Source: Bacteroidia bacterium (lineage in GTDB: Bacteria; Bacteroidota; Bacteroidia; Flavobacteriales; Schleiferiaceae). Taken from it: a stretch of DNA of 64,000 nt. The first letter of the stretch is position 1; each line of letters starts with the position of its first letter. Positions 28,590-37,694 of this stretch are shown here, piece after piece. Made by a program: the position numbers and the translations under genes. Location: contig JAUHWL010000004.1 in NCBI GenBank assembly GCA_030424545.1, positions 1 to 64,000 of the forward strand, in the 5' to 3' direction. The notes under the pieces are model-generated. The model had not been told where the DNA came from. It did no database searches and saw only the letters and a program-made list of their open reading frames with translations.

Positions 28590-29194
28590 TTTGATTTGTT
28601 TACTGATTCTACTTTGTAACCTGTTTTGTCAACAGCCGATTTTACTTTCTCAATGTCTGTTTTAGATTCATCAAAAGTTACCACTGCATTCGCTTTTTCA
28701 TAAGAAACCTCTAAACCAGAAATGCCAGGTAGTTTTCCAATTTCAAGTTTCACATGTTCTTCACATCCCGTGCAGGTCATTCCAGTAATTTTGATTTCGT
28801 AGGTTGATTCGAGATTGACATTATCTGATACTGATAGTTTGGTTTCAGGGTAAAAGGCATCCGAGTAATAAGGGAATGCAAGCATGATCGCTGCAAATAC
28901 CGTCACTATACCAAGGAATTTCTTTGAATGCCAAAAAGAAGGTTTGTCCTCATCACAATTACAAGCAATTTCTTCCTCAGTTCTTGGTCTCAATTTCTGA
29001 TACCATGCAAAAGCTAAAACGACTACAGTTATTCCAATCAACCAAGGTCGAAAAGGTTCTAACCAAGAAAATGTTGCGGCTACTCCGCTTGATCCTGCAA
29101 GTAGTGCCAACACTGGGGTAATGCAACAAAGTGATGCACTAATAGCGGTCAGTACACTTGTCATTACTAATGAGCTTGATTTCTTATTCGTCAT
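28586..29194 (-). CDS. merTP: Mercuric transporter MerT fused to MerP-like domain (MerTP)
   Basis: 202 aa. The MerT part has a first helix ending in the C-C-I-T-P-V-L-A-L-L motif (~22-31), a cytosolic C-N-C-D-E loop (~88), and three hydrophobic segments in all. A C-terminal HMA domain (about 130-200) carries the I-T-G-M-T-C-T-G-C-E-E-H metal site. The chain would carry Hg2+ from periplasm to cytosol. The MerT-MerP fusion is typical of Bacteroidota. It overlaps both arsR-type and GDCCVxC genes by ATGA. No merA reductase or merB lies in the window, so uptake without local detoxification is a puzzle. Confidence 0.88.
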   Translation of the reverse strand: MTNKKSSSLVMTSVLTAISASLCCITPVLALLAGSSGVAATFSWLEPFRPWLIGITVVVLAFAWYQKLRPRTEEEIACNCDEDKPSFWHSKKFLGIVTVFAAIMLAFPYYSDAFYPETKLSVSDNVNLESTYEIKITGMTCTGCEEHVKLEIGKLPGISGLEVSYEKANAVVTFDESKTDIEKVKSAVDKTGYKVESVNKSK

Positions 29195-29559
29195 ATTGTT
29201 GATTCTTTTTCTGGTGTTAATAACCCTAATATTGGATTCAGTATGAGGTCGTTTGATTCGGAAATAGAGTAGAATATTGTTTGTCCTACTTTGTTTGTTT
29301 CAACCAGTCCCGCATCTTTTAGCTTTCTCAAATGCTGAGAAATGGCAGGAACTGTCATGCCCAGAATATCACTTAGATCACATGGACACATTTTGGATTC
29401 CTTGTCCAATAGAAACAGAATTTTTAGTCGTACCTCATTGCCAGCAAGGTTAAGTGCCCTTGCTATTCGGTTTACTGCATCACCTACTTTTTCAATGTCT
29501 TGCTTACACTGCTTGATCTGTTTTTCATCAGCATAAACTCTAATACATGTTTTGGTCAT
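29191..29559 (-). CDS. ArsR/SmtB-family metalloregulator of the mer genes
   Basis: 122 aa with a winged helix. ALNLAGNEVRLKILFLL leads to the ELCVC-equivalent K-M-C-P-C-D-L-S-D-I-L-G (a C-x-C metal site in the alpha-3 region), then the recognition helix MTVPAISQHLRKLKDAGLV and wing VGQTIFYSI. C4 and C17 near the N-terminus may add ligands. A repressor released by thiophilic metal is expected. It is the first gene of the operon, next to two palindromic operators. Confidence 0.88.
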   Translation of the reverse strand: MTKTCIRVYADEKQIKQCKQDIEKVGDAVNRIARALNLAGNEVRLKILFLLDKESKMCPCDLSDILGMTVPAISQHLRKLKDAGLVETNKVGQTIFYSISESNDLILNPILGLLTPEKESTI

Positions 29560-29568
29560 AATGAATCG

Positions 29569-29590
29569 TATTTAAGTGATTACTTAAATA
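29569..29590. promoter_or_regulatory. ArsR-type operator 1
   Basis: Perfect inverted repeat TATTTAAGT-GATT-ACTTAAATA (9-bp arms, 4-base spacer) starting 10 bases upstream of the regulator's start codon. Size and location fit an ArsR/SmtB dimer site. Confidence 0.75.
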
Positions 29591-29618
29591 AACGCAAAGA
29601 AAAGAAATTTAGTTTAAT

Positions 29619-29638
29619 GTTTAAGCAAATACTTAAAT
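29619..29638. promoter_or_regulatory. ArsR-type operator 2
   Basis: A near-palindrome with the same half sites and same 4-base spacer (GTTTAAGC-AAAT-ACTTAAAT), 50 bases centre-to-centre from operator 1. Two sites suggest cooperative autorepression. Confidence 0.65.
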
Positions 29639-29640
29639 AC

Positions 29641-30585
29641 AAGAGTCATTGACATGCTTAAATGTAATTGCTGTGTGAACGCAGGTAAACTAAGGCGTAG
29701 CCATTTATGCGAGCCGCCTGCGAGTGGAGCAAGGGTGGTGGCTGCAAAAGCCCGAAGAATGAGGGCGGCAGACAGCTACCGTTTACGGCAGGGCTGGCGT
29801 GATTTTTTGCATCAGGGTCGGGAAAGGCAAGGGTAGCGATTGAACGGAACGGAACGATTTGTTGGGTGGAATGGAGCAATTACTGGCTGTTATTAGGGTT
29901 GGAGTATTTGACATTTTAATCAATTCACCAAATACTAATTGAAGGCATAACAGACGGATTGCGAAATGGAACTGTGTCGGCTCGTTGAGTGAAATGAATG
30001 AGCTACTCTTGTGAGCGGTGCTGAAAGTGGCTGAGTTGAAGGAATGAGGAACGAATGACTGAAACGAAGCGACTGAAAGCACATTGGGGAAAGCAAAAAA
30101 CATGACAGCCCGATCAGCCCGCAGCGACCCGCAGGCGAGCAAAAACAATAAGCAGCGGCAGACCCCCAATAAAAAATATTGTGAGTGTAGCGAACACCTT
30201 AGAAGGGGTTTGGGGGGATGAAATAGCTGCAAGTGAGGATTGAGAGTAGTGTGTGAAGCAAAACAAGTGAACGGCAGGTGGTGAGCACCTACTGGAGCAC
30301 AAACCACCTGGTAAGTGAACGGTATATGCAAGGGCGACCGAAGGGAGTACATTTTACCCTTGCAGATATGTTTTTGCGGAACAAAACGGAACGATTGACG
30401 AACACCGCTTTACCTGCGTTGGGGTGTGCGTTGGGAAAAGCAAGTGTATGACTGAATGGATTGGAGTGCAACGGAAAGGAATGAAGGAGTGCTCTTGCTG
30501 TGTGGTGCAGGAAGTGGGTGAATGTAAAGAGTGAGGTACGAACGAATGCAATGAACCTACTGGAAGCACATGGGTGAGGGTGGGG
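29641..30585. other. Repeat-rich region with no credible gene
   Basis: About 945 bases between the mer and copper operons. Open frames here have no codon-like character. It contains many GGAACGA/GAATGA/GGAATGA words, two diverged direct copies (about 29991-30090 and 30481-30575, sharing gagtg/ctcttg...gaggaacgaatg-like and gaaagcacat motifs), and a perfect 12-bp inverted repeat (29678-29689 and 30409-30420). It is richer in G than the flanks. I do not recognise it; it could be a structured RNA, an origin-like region, or decayed DNA. Confidence 0.5.
29678..30420. repeat. 12-bp inverted repeat bounding a 743-bp segment
   Basis: AACGCAGGTAAA at 29678-29689 and its exact complement TTTACCTGCGTT at 30409-30420. 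No transposase lies between them. It may be chance or the edges of a small non-autonomous unit. Confidence 0.4.
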
Positions 30586-31383
30586 TTATTTCGCTAATCT
30601 TAAAATCCTTGTTGCTCCTCTAAATACAATAATGAAAACAACAGAACCAATAACTAAGTCAGGTATTTTACTTTCAAAATAGTAGACTAAGCCTCCAGCC
30701 AAAATTACACCTAAATTGATGATAATATCATTGGAAGTAAAAATTGCAGAAGCTTGCATGTGTGCTTCTTTGCTCTTCGCCTTTTGAATCAGGTAAAGTG
30801 AAACGGAATTTGCCAAAAGAGCTAAAAAGGATATGATAATCATGTTTTGAAAAATCGGTATGCCATCAGATCCTACAAAACGTCTAATGACTTCCAATAA
30901 ACCAAATAGAGCTAATGACATTTGAAAGTACCCACTTAGTTTAGCTACTTTCTTTTTACGAATTAATGTTTGACCTACTGCCAGTAAGCTTAATGCATAC
31001 ACTAACGAATCTGCTAGCATATCCAAAGAATCTGCCACCAACCCCATAGATTTAGAAATCAAGCCGAATAGCATTTCAAGAACAAAAAAGACAAAATTGA
31101 TGATAAGAACAGCCCAAAGGATTTTTCGTTGGTTGCTTGGGTCTGATTCTACATCAATTACTACCTGTGATTGTGTGTTTGATATTAGTTTTGAACCTAA
31201 TTTTAGTTCTGCTAATATCCTTTCAATTTCCGTAGTATTGCCAATGTGAAATATGGTTAGTTTCCTTTGAGGTATCTCAAATTCAAGTTGTTTGATTTCG
31301 TTTATTCCATCCAATTTCATCCGAATCATTTGTTCCTCAGAAGGGCAATCCATTTGTGATATTTTGAATACAGATTTTTCCAT
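30586..31383 (-). CDS. Cation diffusion facilitator-like transporter with N-terminal HMA-like domain
   Basis: 265 aa from the ATG at 31383; a GTG nine codons earlier overlaps the upstream stop as GTGA. Residues 1-65 form a ferredoxin-like domain with M-D-C-P-S-E-E-Q in place of the usual CxxC. From ~80 come six membrane helices with CDF-like acidic sites in TM2 (V-A-D-S-L-D-M-L-A-D-S) and TM5 (S-N-D-I-I-I-N). It should export a divalent or soft metal from the cytosol by proton antiport. The long cytosolic C-terminal domain of classical CDFs is missing, as in the short Bacteroidota group. Last gene of the copper operon. Confidence 0.78.
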   Translation of the reverse strand: MEKSVFKISQMDCPSEEQMIRMKLDGINEIKQLEFEIPQRKLTIFHIGNTTEIERILAELKLGSKLISNTQSQVVIDVESDPSNQRKILWAVLIINFVFFVLEMLFGLISKSMGLVADSLDMLADSLVYALSLLAVGQTLIRKKKVAKLSGYFQMSLALFGLLEVIRRFVGSDGIPIFQNMIIISFLALLANSVSLYLIQKAKSKEAHMQASAIFTSNDIIINLGVILAGGLVYYFESKIPDLVIGSVVFIIVFRGATRILRLAK

Positions 31384-31406
31384 TATAAAAAACAAAGGTT
31401 TTTTTT

Positions 31407-31868
31407 TCACCTATCAATATCAACTAATATTGAATCAAAGTAACTAACCAAAAGAGTTTTTTTTAGCGAATCCAGTTTGGCTTCTGAATGAAGAAATAGG
31501 TAGGATGGCATTGGCATTTTATCGTTATCAATTTGACTTAGAATTGATTTTAGTTTTGTCCGTTTCATTCGATTTGATAGAAGACCAAATTCTGATAGGT
31601 TTAATTCAGATTTTCCTTCTGAAATATGATTCTGTAAAAGAAAGCCTATAGGTTGAACATTACTGTACCATGGGTATTTGGTTTGGTTGCTATGACAATC
31701 ATAACAGGATGCTCGGATAATATTTCCAATGACAACTGGAGACTCGTAATGCTCAATAAAATCAGCATTGGTAACTGGTTCTATTTCATTGCGTTGGACG
31801 GGGACAAATTGAATCCCCACCAACACAATAAAAACTACCCATAGAGATAATTTAAGCCGTTTTTTCAT
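31407..31868 (-). CDS. Haem-binding domain (PF14376-like) membrane-anchored protein
   Basis: 153 aa. An N-terminal signal anchor (LKLSLWVVFIVLVGIQFVPV) precedes a single haem c-type motif C-Y-D-C-H-S-N (CxxCH) followed by QTKYPWYSNVQPIGF, diagnostic of this family. The start at 31868 overlaps the DUF3347 stop as ATGA. Probably periplasmic; an electron-transfer or copper-redox role in the operon is inference. Confidence 0.82.
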   Translation of the reverse strand: MKKRLKLSLWVVFIVLVGIQFVPVQRNEIEPVTNADFIEHYESPVVIGNIIRASCYDCHSNQTKYPWYSNVQPIGFLLQNHISEGKSELNLSEFGLLSNRMKRTKLKSILSQIDNDKMPMPSYLFLHSEAKLDSLKKTLLVSYFDSILVDIDR

Positions 31869-32482
31869 TTCATTGAAATGGTTTCTTTCACCGAACCACA
31901 AGTCAGCATTTTGCTGCCAAACAATGGGTTTTTGATCTCTTGAGAATCACTCAGCCAACTACCCCCTTTTCCCTTGTCGTACATCGGGCAATACTGTTGA
32001 TAAAGTGTTCTGTCCGTTCCTGTGATTGCAAGCAAGTCCATGAAATCTTTTGCCATGCCTTCAAAATGCTCACGTTGATGAGCTATTTCGCTTTTTGCAA
32101 TGTGTTCACCATGTTCTTTTACTACTTCCAATATTTCCTTAATCTCGGACTGCTTGGATGCTTCAAAAGTGTTAAGGTCTATACTTGAAGACGTTTCTGC
32201 AAGTTTTTGACCTGCGCTGGCAGCCGCTCTTGAATCGTCTTGAACCAGGGCATTTTTAATTACCAGGTATTGATCGATTAATTGAGAAATGGACTTATTT
32301 TCACTCGTTTCCACAACTGAACCATCTGACATTTCATCCTCTGCTTTATGATTCATGGCACTATGATCATGGACACCATTTCCATTTTCATGATCGGTAG
32401 ATTTTTTATTGGCACATGCAATTAATGAAAATGAGATACTTGCTAATAAAGCGAGTGTTAAGATTGAATTTGATTTTTTCAT
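31865..32482 (-). CDS. DUF3347 lipoprotein
   Basis: 205 aa. A lipoprotein signal (SFSLIACANKK), a His/Asp/Met-rich linker (DHENGNGVHDHSAMNHKAEDEM) suited to copper or silver, then a four-helix DUF3347 domain with the end motif Y-C-P-M-Y-D-K-G-K-G-G-S-W-L-S and NPLFGSKMLTCG. The same domain closes the neighbouring CusB protein, so this looks like a free copy that may hand metal to the pump. Confidence 0.82.
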   Translation of the reverse strand: MKKSNSILTLALLASISFSLIACANKKSTDHENGNGVHDHSAMNHKAEDEMSDGSVVETSENKSISQLIDQYLVIKNALVQDDSRAAASAGQKLAETSSSIDLNTFEASKQSEIKEILEVVKEHGEHIAKSEIAHQREHFEGMAKDFMDLLAITGTDRTLYQQYCPMYDKGKGGSWLSDSQEIKNPLFGSKMLTCGSVKETISMK

Positions 32483-32493
32483 TGTATTAAAAT

Positions 32494-32625
32494 TTAGAAG
32501 TTAAACATTTGAATTAGTGATAAGCCAAGAACGATGAAGGATATGATACCCCATATTATTCTGGAAGCCCATTTTTTAAATTTTGAGGGAGGTGCATTGT
32601 CTCCAGTTTTGCAACACTCTTTCAT
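32494..32625 (-). CDS. 43-aa single-helix membrane peptide between cusB and the DUF3347 gene
   Basis: It begins with ATG at 32625, overlapping the cusB TGA as ATGA, and reads M-K-E-C-C-K-T-G-D, a basic stretch (SKFKKWASR) and one membrane helix (IIWGIISFIVLGLSLIQMF), ending TAA at 32494. The twin cysteine before the helix suggests a cytosolic metal-binding site. It lies 11 bases before the next gene. Its exact fit in a densely coupled operon is the main support. Family unknown. Confidence 0.7.
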   Translation of the reverse strand: MKECCKTGDNAPPSKFKKWASRIIWGIISFIVLGLSLIQMFNF

Positions 32626-34400
32626 TTTATTGTTTTGGTGTTTTCGCCACAAGAAAGCATTGACTCTCCGAAATAAGGATTTTGAATTTCTTTATCCAGA
32701 CTCAACCAATCTGCTCCTTTGTTAGAGTCTGCCATTGGACAATGCTGAACATAAATAGCAGTGGATATTGGATCAAAAGATTCTGCTGTTGCTATCATTG
32801 AATTGGATATGCTGATGAACTTTTCTCGAATGGCTTTGATGTCACCAAGATGCTCGATGTGCTGTAAAGCTGCTTTCAAAACAGTTGACTGCTGCATCCA
32901 TTGCGAGTGTGCATCTGCCTTAAAAAGGTTCATATCAACTTTACCTAAGGCGCTGTACAAAGCTGCGCCAGATGCTTTAGCTTCTTCAAAATCATCACTA
33001 GCCAACGCAACTTTCAATTTGAAGTAATTGTCAAAAATTGGTTGTAACGATTTTTTTGCATCTTCTGAGATTGTGGTTCTTTTGGATGAAACAGGCATTG
33101 TTTCCATATTTGAATTGGTATTTCCTCCATGGTTGTGACCAGCCATGGCTACACCTCCTTCCGGGTTCATCATACTTGGTTTGCCTGCTAATTGTGCTGC
33201 TGCATCAATACTGAAGGTACCATTGATTGCAATTTCTTCACCAGGCTGCAAGCCATCTTCAATCACATAACTTTCACCTAATTCTGGACCCAAAGTAACT
33301 TCTCGCATGATGAAACTTACACCTTGAGCTGACATTTGCATCACATAAACTACAGAGCGTTTGCCCGTCCACATTACAGCAGTTTTAGGGACAGTTAAGG
33401 ATGTATAATTGGTATTGGTTTTTGCTTCTATCGTTCCAGTTGTGAACATTTCTGGTTTGAGCATTAAACCTTTGTTTGTTGCTTCAAGTCTTGCTTTTGC
33501 CACTCTGGTCTTTGGATCGATAACAGGATCGATGTAGCTAATTTTTCCTTTAAATGTTTTACCAGGTATTGATTGCACTGTGTATATCACCGCATCACCT
33601 TTGTTTATCCAAGTCATATCTGTCTCATACACATCAAAAAGCACCCATACTTTAGATAAGTCCGCTATTTCATATAAGGCTTCCCCTTGTTTGATATAGT
33701 CACCCAGATTGACCATTTTTTTAGTTACATATCCTGAAACATTGGCGAGAATTGGAAACTGTTCTATGGTCTTATTTGATTTGACTATCTGATCAATCTG
33801 TTTGTCTGAGAGTTTCCAGTTTTTCAATTTTTCTTTGGCAGCATTAAACAATGCAGGCTGTGTTTCTTTTATTTTTTTGGCTTCAAACAGTTCTTCTTGT
33901 GCGGTGACTAAATCAGGAGAATAGATGTAAGCTATGATCTGACCTTCTTTAACAAAGTCCCCTGTAAAGTTGATGGTTAGTTGTTCAACCCTACCTGGTA
34001 TGTGAGAAGATTGCGTGTAAAGCAACCGTTCATCGGCCTGTACTTTTCCTGTTAATCGCAAAGCCTTATTAGTGTTGCCCTTTCCAACTTTCATGGTTTG
34101 TATTTGTGCGAGCTGCATGGCTGTTGGAGACATACTTACCGCCATTGGGTCAACTTCATTGGTTTCGCTTTCCAGCGGAATTAAATCCATTCCGCAAATA
34201 GGACAATCACCCGGTTCATTTTTTCTAATCTGAGGGTGCATGGAGCAAGTCCAAATTGTCTCTTTTGCCTCACTAGCGTTGTGGATGTGTTCATTCTCGG
34301 AAGTCTTATCAGTGCCACCGAATATTAACCATCCCAATATCAGACCAATAGCTAGTGTGCTAATGGCGATAATGACTGTTGATCTATTTATATTTTTCAT
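32622..34400 (-). CDS. cusB: CusB-like adaptor with heavy-metal-binding and DUF3347 domains
   Basis: 592 aa. One N-terminal membrane anchor (~9-28), then a His/acid stretch and a heavy-metal-binding domain (WTCSMHPQIRKNEPGDCPICGMDLIP, ~49-74) with the M-H-P and C-P-x-C-G-M motif. Membrane-fusion barrel, lipoyl and helical hairpin parts occupy ~90-400 (VEQLTINFTGDFVKEGQ; ANVSGYVTKKMVNLGDY). A His/Met/Asn-rich linker (GGVAMAGHNHGGNTNSNM) follows, then a C-terminal DUF3347 domain (~450-592, CPMADSNKGADWLS). It links CusA to CusC and delivers Cu+/Ag+ in the periplasm. It stops in an overlap with the 43-aa gene. Confidence 0.9.
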   Translation of the reverse strand: MKNINRSTVIIAISTLAIGLILGWLIFGGTDKTSENEHIHNASEAKETIWTCSMHPQIRKNEPGDCPICGMDLIPLESETNEVDPMAVSMSPTAMQLAQIQTMKVGKGNTNKALRLTGKVQADERLLYTQSSHIPGRVEQLTINFTGDFVKEGQIIAYIYSPDLVTAQEELFEAKKIKETQPALFNAAKEKLKNWKLSDKQIDQIVKSNKTIEQFPILANVSGYVTKKMVNLGDYIKQGEALYEIADLSKVWVLFDVYETDMTWINKGDAVIYTVQSIPGKTFKGKISYIDPVIDPKTRVAKARLEATNKGLMLKPEMFTTGTIEAKTNTNYTSLTVPKTAVMWTGKRSVVYVMQMSAQGVSFIMREVTLGPELGESYVIEDGLQPGEEIAINGTFSIDAAAQLAGKPSMMNPEGGVAMAGHNHGGNTNSNMETMPVSSKRTTISEDAKKSLQPIFDNYFKLKVALASDDFEEAKASGAALYSALGKVDMNLFKADAHSQWMQQSTVLKAALQHIEHLGDIKAIREKFISISNSMIATAESFDPISTAIYVQHCPMADSNKGADWLSLDKEIQNPYFGESMLSCGENTKTIK

Positions 34401-34401
34401 C

Positions 34402-36459
34402 TTATTTCTTGATTTGACGTTTTAATAATTGTGCATTCAATGCGACTATTACAGTGCTGAGGCTCATCAGTACCGCACCAATAGCAGGGCTAAGGATAAT
34501 ACCAATGCTTGCTAAGGCACCTGCCGCCAATGGAACTGCAAGAATGTTGTATCCGGCTGCCCACCATAGGTTTTGCATCATTTTTTTATATGTAGCTGAG
34601 CCAAAAAGAATAAGGTTTGCAATGTCTTTTGGATTGCTGTTGACCAAAACAATATCAGCTGTTTCTGCAGCAACATCAGTCCCGGAACCTACAGCGATTC
34701 CAACATTGGCCTGAGCCAAAGCAGGAGCATCATTAACTCCATCACCAGTCATAGCAACAAATTCTCCATTCTGTTGAAGTTCTTTGATGATGCGTTGTTT
34801 ATCTTCTGGCAAGACTTCAGCAAAGTAATCATCCAGAGAAAGTTGCTCGCTCACTGCTTTTGCAACTTGTTGATTGTCGCCAGTAGCCATATAAACTTTT
34901 ATACCCCTTTCTTTTAAAGTATTGATGGCAGATAAAGATTCTGGTCGTACTTCATCTGCAAGAGCGATATAGCCAGCTAGAGCGTTATCAATCAATACAA
35001 ATACTACGGTCTCATCGTCAGTTTTAAAAGCATCAGTAGGGGCGTCAGTTCCCTGTTCTTTGAGCATTCCGGGGCTTACAATTTTGATTTCCTCTCCGTT
35101 TAGCTTTGCACTGATTCCTTTCCCTGTAATATTTTGGAAGTTTTCAGGTTCTTGTAATGATAAATCTTTCGATTTTGCTTTGCGGACGATACCTGCTGCT
35201 ATGGGATGTTCAGAACTGTTTTCGATAGAGGCTGCTATTTGTAACAAATCATCATCTGACAAGTGATTAGAGACACTTTTGAAACGTGTTACCCCGAACT
35301 CACCTTTGGTCAAGGTGCCTGTCTTGTCAAAAATGATGGCTGTAATGTTTCGAGCGTTTTCAAAGGCGGTTCTATTACGAATCAGCAATCCGTTTTTGGC
35401 AGATACAGCCGTGGAAATAGCTACAACCAGCGGAACAGCCAAACCCAATGCGTGAGGACAGGAAATGATCATCACCGTAACCATGCGTTCCAGGGCGTAT
35501 TCAAAATCTTTTCCTATACTTAACCATACTACAAGTGTGGTAATACCTGCTCCTAAAGCGATGTAGAATAACCATGCAGCGGCTTTATCTGCCAGATTTT
35601 GAGTTTTAGATTTGGTTGCCTGAGCTTCCTTCACCATACCTATAACCTTTGACAGGTATGAGTCTTCTCCTATGTGCCTAACTTTGATTTTAAGTGTGCC
35701 ATTATCATTGACCGAACCACCAATAACCTGATCATTTTTATGTTTGGTTACAGGTTTTGATTCCCCTGTAAGCATGGACTCATTTACATGACTTTCACCT
35801 TCCAATACGATACCATCGGCAGGGATTTTTTCGCCTGGTCTTACCAGTATGGTGTCATTGCCTTTTAAATTATCAATAGACACATCCTCATGTTCCCCAT
35901 CTTCCTTGATTCTGCGAGCGGTTGAAGGCATCATTTTAGCCAGTTCCTGCAAGGCATTGGAAGCACCCATAACGGATTTCATTTCTATCCAGTGGCCTAA
36001 CAGCATGATGACAATTAAGCTGGCCAATTCCCAAAAGAATATTTTTCCATCCAGGCCAAAAACGACTGCCGAGCTGTAGAAATAGGCGACTGATATAGCT
36101 AAAGCAATCAGCGTCATCATTCCCGGAGCTTTCTTTTTTATTTCTTCAGCCAATCCTTTCAAAAACGGCCAGCCTCCATAAAAGAAGATGACAGATGAAA
36201 GGATAAACTGAACATATCTGTCTCCGTTGAAACGAAGTTGATAACCCAATAACTCTTGAATCATTGGTGCTAGCACAATGATGGGTAGTGTGATGATCAA
36301 AGAAATCCAAAATCGTTTTTTGAAATCCTCAATCATGTGTTCATGATGTCCATGATGGTCACCATGTGACTGATGTTGACCAGAGTGGTGGTCATGATTG
36401 TGATGATCATGGCCATGACTATGATTTTCGTGCGTATGATTATGATGTTGATGTTCCAT
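34402..36459 (-). CDS. copB: CopB-type copper/silver-exporting P1B-ATPase
   Basis: 685 aa. The first ~45 residues are extremely His-rich (a metal-sensing tail), with no HMA domain. It has eight predicted membrane helices, the intramembrane C-P-H motif ([13 protein letters not shown]), which marks CopB-type pumps, the phosphorylation site D-K-T-G-T-L-T, the S-E-H-P nucleotide-binding motif, and the hinge [10 protein letters not shown]. It couples ATP hydrolysis to export of Cu or Ag from the cytosol. Its reading frame begins 2 bases after the cusC stop and ends one base before the cusB start. Confidence 0.93.
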   Translation of the reverse strand: MEHQHHNHTHENHSHGHDHHNHDHHSGQHQSHGDHHGHHEHMIEDFKKRFWISLIITLPIIVLAPMIQELLGYQLRFNGDRYVQFILSSVIFFYGGWPFLKGLAEEIKKKAPGMMTLIALAISVAYFYSSAVVFGLDGKIFFWELASLIVIMLLGHWIEMKSVMGASNALQELAKMMPSTARRIKEDGEHEDVSIDNLKGNDTILVRPGEKIPADGIVLEGESHVNESMLTGESKPVTKHKNDQVIGGSVNDNGTLKIKVRHIGEDSYLSKVIGMVKEAQATKSKTQNLADKAAAWLFYIALGAGITTLVVWLSIGKDFEYALERMVTVMIISCPHALGLAVPLVVAISTAVSAKNGLLIRNRTAFENARNITAIIFDKTGTLTKGEFGVTRFKSVSNHLSDDDLLQIAASIENSSEHPIAAGIVRKAKSKDLSLQEPENFQNITGKGISAKLNGEEIKIVSPGMLKEQGTDAPTDAFKTDDETVVFVLIDNALAGYIALADEVRPESLSAINTLKERGIKVYMATGDNQQVAKAVSEQLSLDDYFAEVLPEDKQRIIKELQQNGEFVAMTGDGVNDAPALAQANVGIAVGSGTDVAAETADIVLVNSNPKDIANLILFGSATYKKMMQNLWWAAGYNILAVPLAAGALASIGIILSPAIGAVLMSLSTVIVALNAQLLKRQIKK

Positions 36460-36461
36460 GA

Positions 36462-37694
36462 TTATTTCGTTTTAGCTGTGATATAATCGAGTTCTGCTAT
36501 TGCTATGTTGTAATCAGACAAGGCAGTAGCTTTCATTTTTTGATACTTTAGAATTTGTTGTTGCATTCTGAGGACCTCTTCAAAGTCCTTTCCTGAATTG
36601 CCATAAGCGGTAAAAAGTAGATTCAAAGACTGCTGAGATGTCATGATCTGTTCTTCATAAAGTATGATTTGGTCGAGTTGCTTTTGAATTTCGAACCAAA
36701 TCATTTCGTACGTGCTTGTAAGTCTGTTTACCGCATCTTCTTTTTGTAGCGCATAAGATTCCTGCATCAGTTGGGCTTCCTTCCGAGCTGCTTTGTATTT
36801 TCCTCTGAAAATAGGGAGGCTCATAGTCACCATCGGCATCAATACGTCCTGACCATTATCAGGAACATACATATCTGTTCGTTGGCCTACAATGACATAA
36901 TCTAAGCCTACACCGATTTTAGGCATACCTTGTTTGGTTGCGGCTAATTCCTGAGCTTCACTTGCCTTTATTTTTAAGTCCAACTCATCGAGTAATGGAT
37001 TGGAAGTCAATAGAGAATCCCTGCGATAGGTTACAGGCAAGTTTTCTACATACAAGGAATCCTGAACGATAATTGTATCGGCTTCCTGTCGATTCAGTAG
37101 TTTGTTGAAACGGGTTTCAAGTGGCTTTTTCTTTTGCTCCAAAATGGACAAATTGGTCGCTGCATCTTTGAGCATTATATCTACCCTTAATACATCGACC
37201 ATTGCACCCTTTCCGTTCTGGAACTTTACTGATGCAATGTCCTTGTATGACGATAGAATACTGATGTTTTCATTTTCAATCTCCACCAGTCTTTTCAACT
37301 CATAAAGAGGGTAATATGCAGCAGCTACCTGATAAAGTAATTTGTTTCGAGCATCTAAAAACTCCTGATACTTCGCTTCTGCCATTAGTGTAGCAACATC
37401 TTCCTGAGCCTTTAGTGTACCAAACCATGGGAACATTTGTGTCAAAGAAAAACGTGCCCTTTGAGGGCCTACACGAGTTTCTACTGGAGATATAAAATAG
37501 CCAAAAGACAAATTTGGATCTGGTAAGCTGCTCACTTGTGCAACCCGTTCCATCGCTGCTTCAAAAGACTTGTATTTAGCCTGTAATCCCGGATTGTTTT
37601 CAGCAGCAATTTTGAAATATTCATCTAGAGATTGGGCATTTGCCAAAATGGAAAACCCCAAAGTGATGACTGTAATTATAATGTACTTTTTCAT
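36462..37694 (-). CDS. cusC: CusC-like outer-membrane channel (TolC family)
   Basis: 410 aa with a signal peptide ([18 protein letters not shown]) and the repeated TolC helical hairpins ([53 protein letters not shown]). No lipobox is visible. Its start overlaps the cusA stop as ATGA. It would complete the Cus tripartite complex. Length and layout are complete. Confidence 0.88.
   Translation of the reverse strand: MKKYIIITVITLGFSILANAQSLDEYFKIAAENNPGLQAKYKSFEAAMERVAQVSSLPDPNLSFGYFISPVETRVGPQRARFSLTQMFPWFGTLKAQEDVATLMAEAKYQEFLDARNKLLYQVAAAYYPLYELKRLVEIENENISILSSYKDIASVKFQNGKGAMVDVLRVDIMLKDAATNLSILEQKKKPLETRFNKLLNRQEADTIIVQDSLYVENLPVTYRRDSLLTSNPLLDELDLKIKASEAQELAATKQGMPKIGVGLDYVIVGQRTDMYVPDNGQDVLMPMVTMSLPIFRGKYKAARKEAQLMQESYALQKEDAVNRLTSTYEMIWFEIQKQLDQIILYEEQIMTSQQSLNLLFTAYGNSGKDFEEVLRMQQQILKYQKMKATALSDYNIAIAELDYITAKTK

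Noticed and set aside
29678-30420. Insertion sequence between the 12-bp inverted repeats
   Set aside because: No transposase-like frame and no target-site duplication could be identified.
29654-30569. Several 60-190-residue frames on both strands in the repeat-rich region
   Set aside because: Codon use and residue content (Pro/Ser/Phe/His-rich, with no patterns) are not protein-like; overlapping frames suggest absence of selection.
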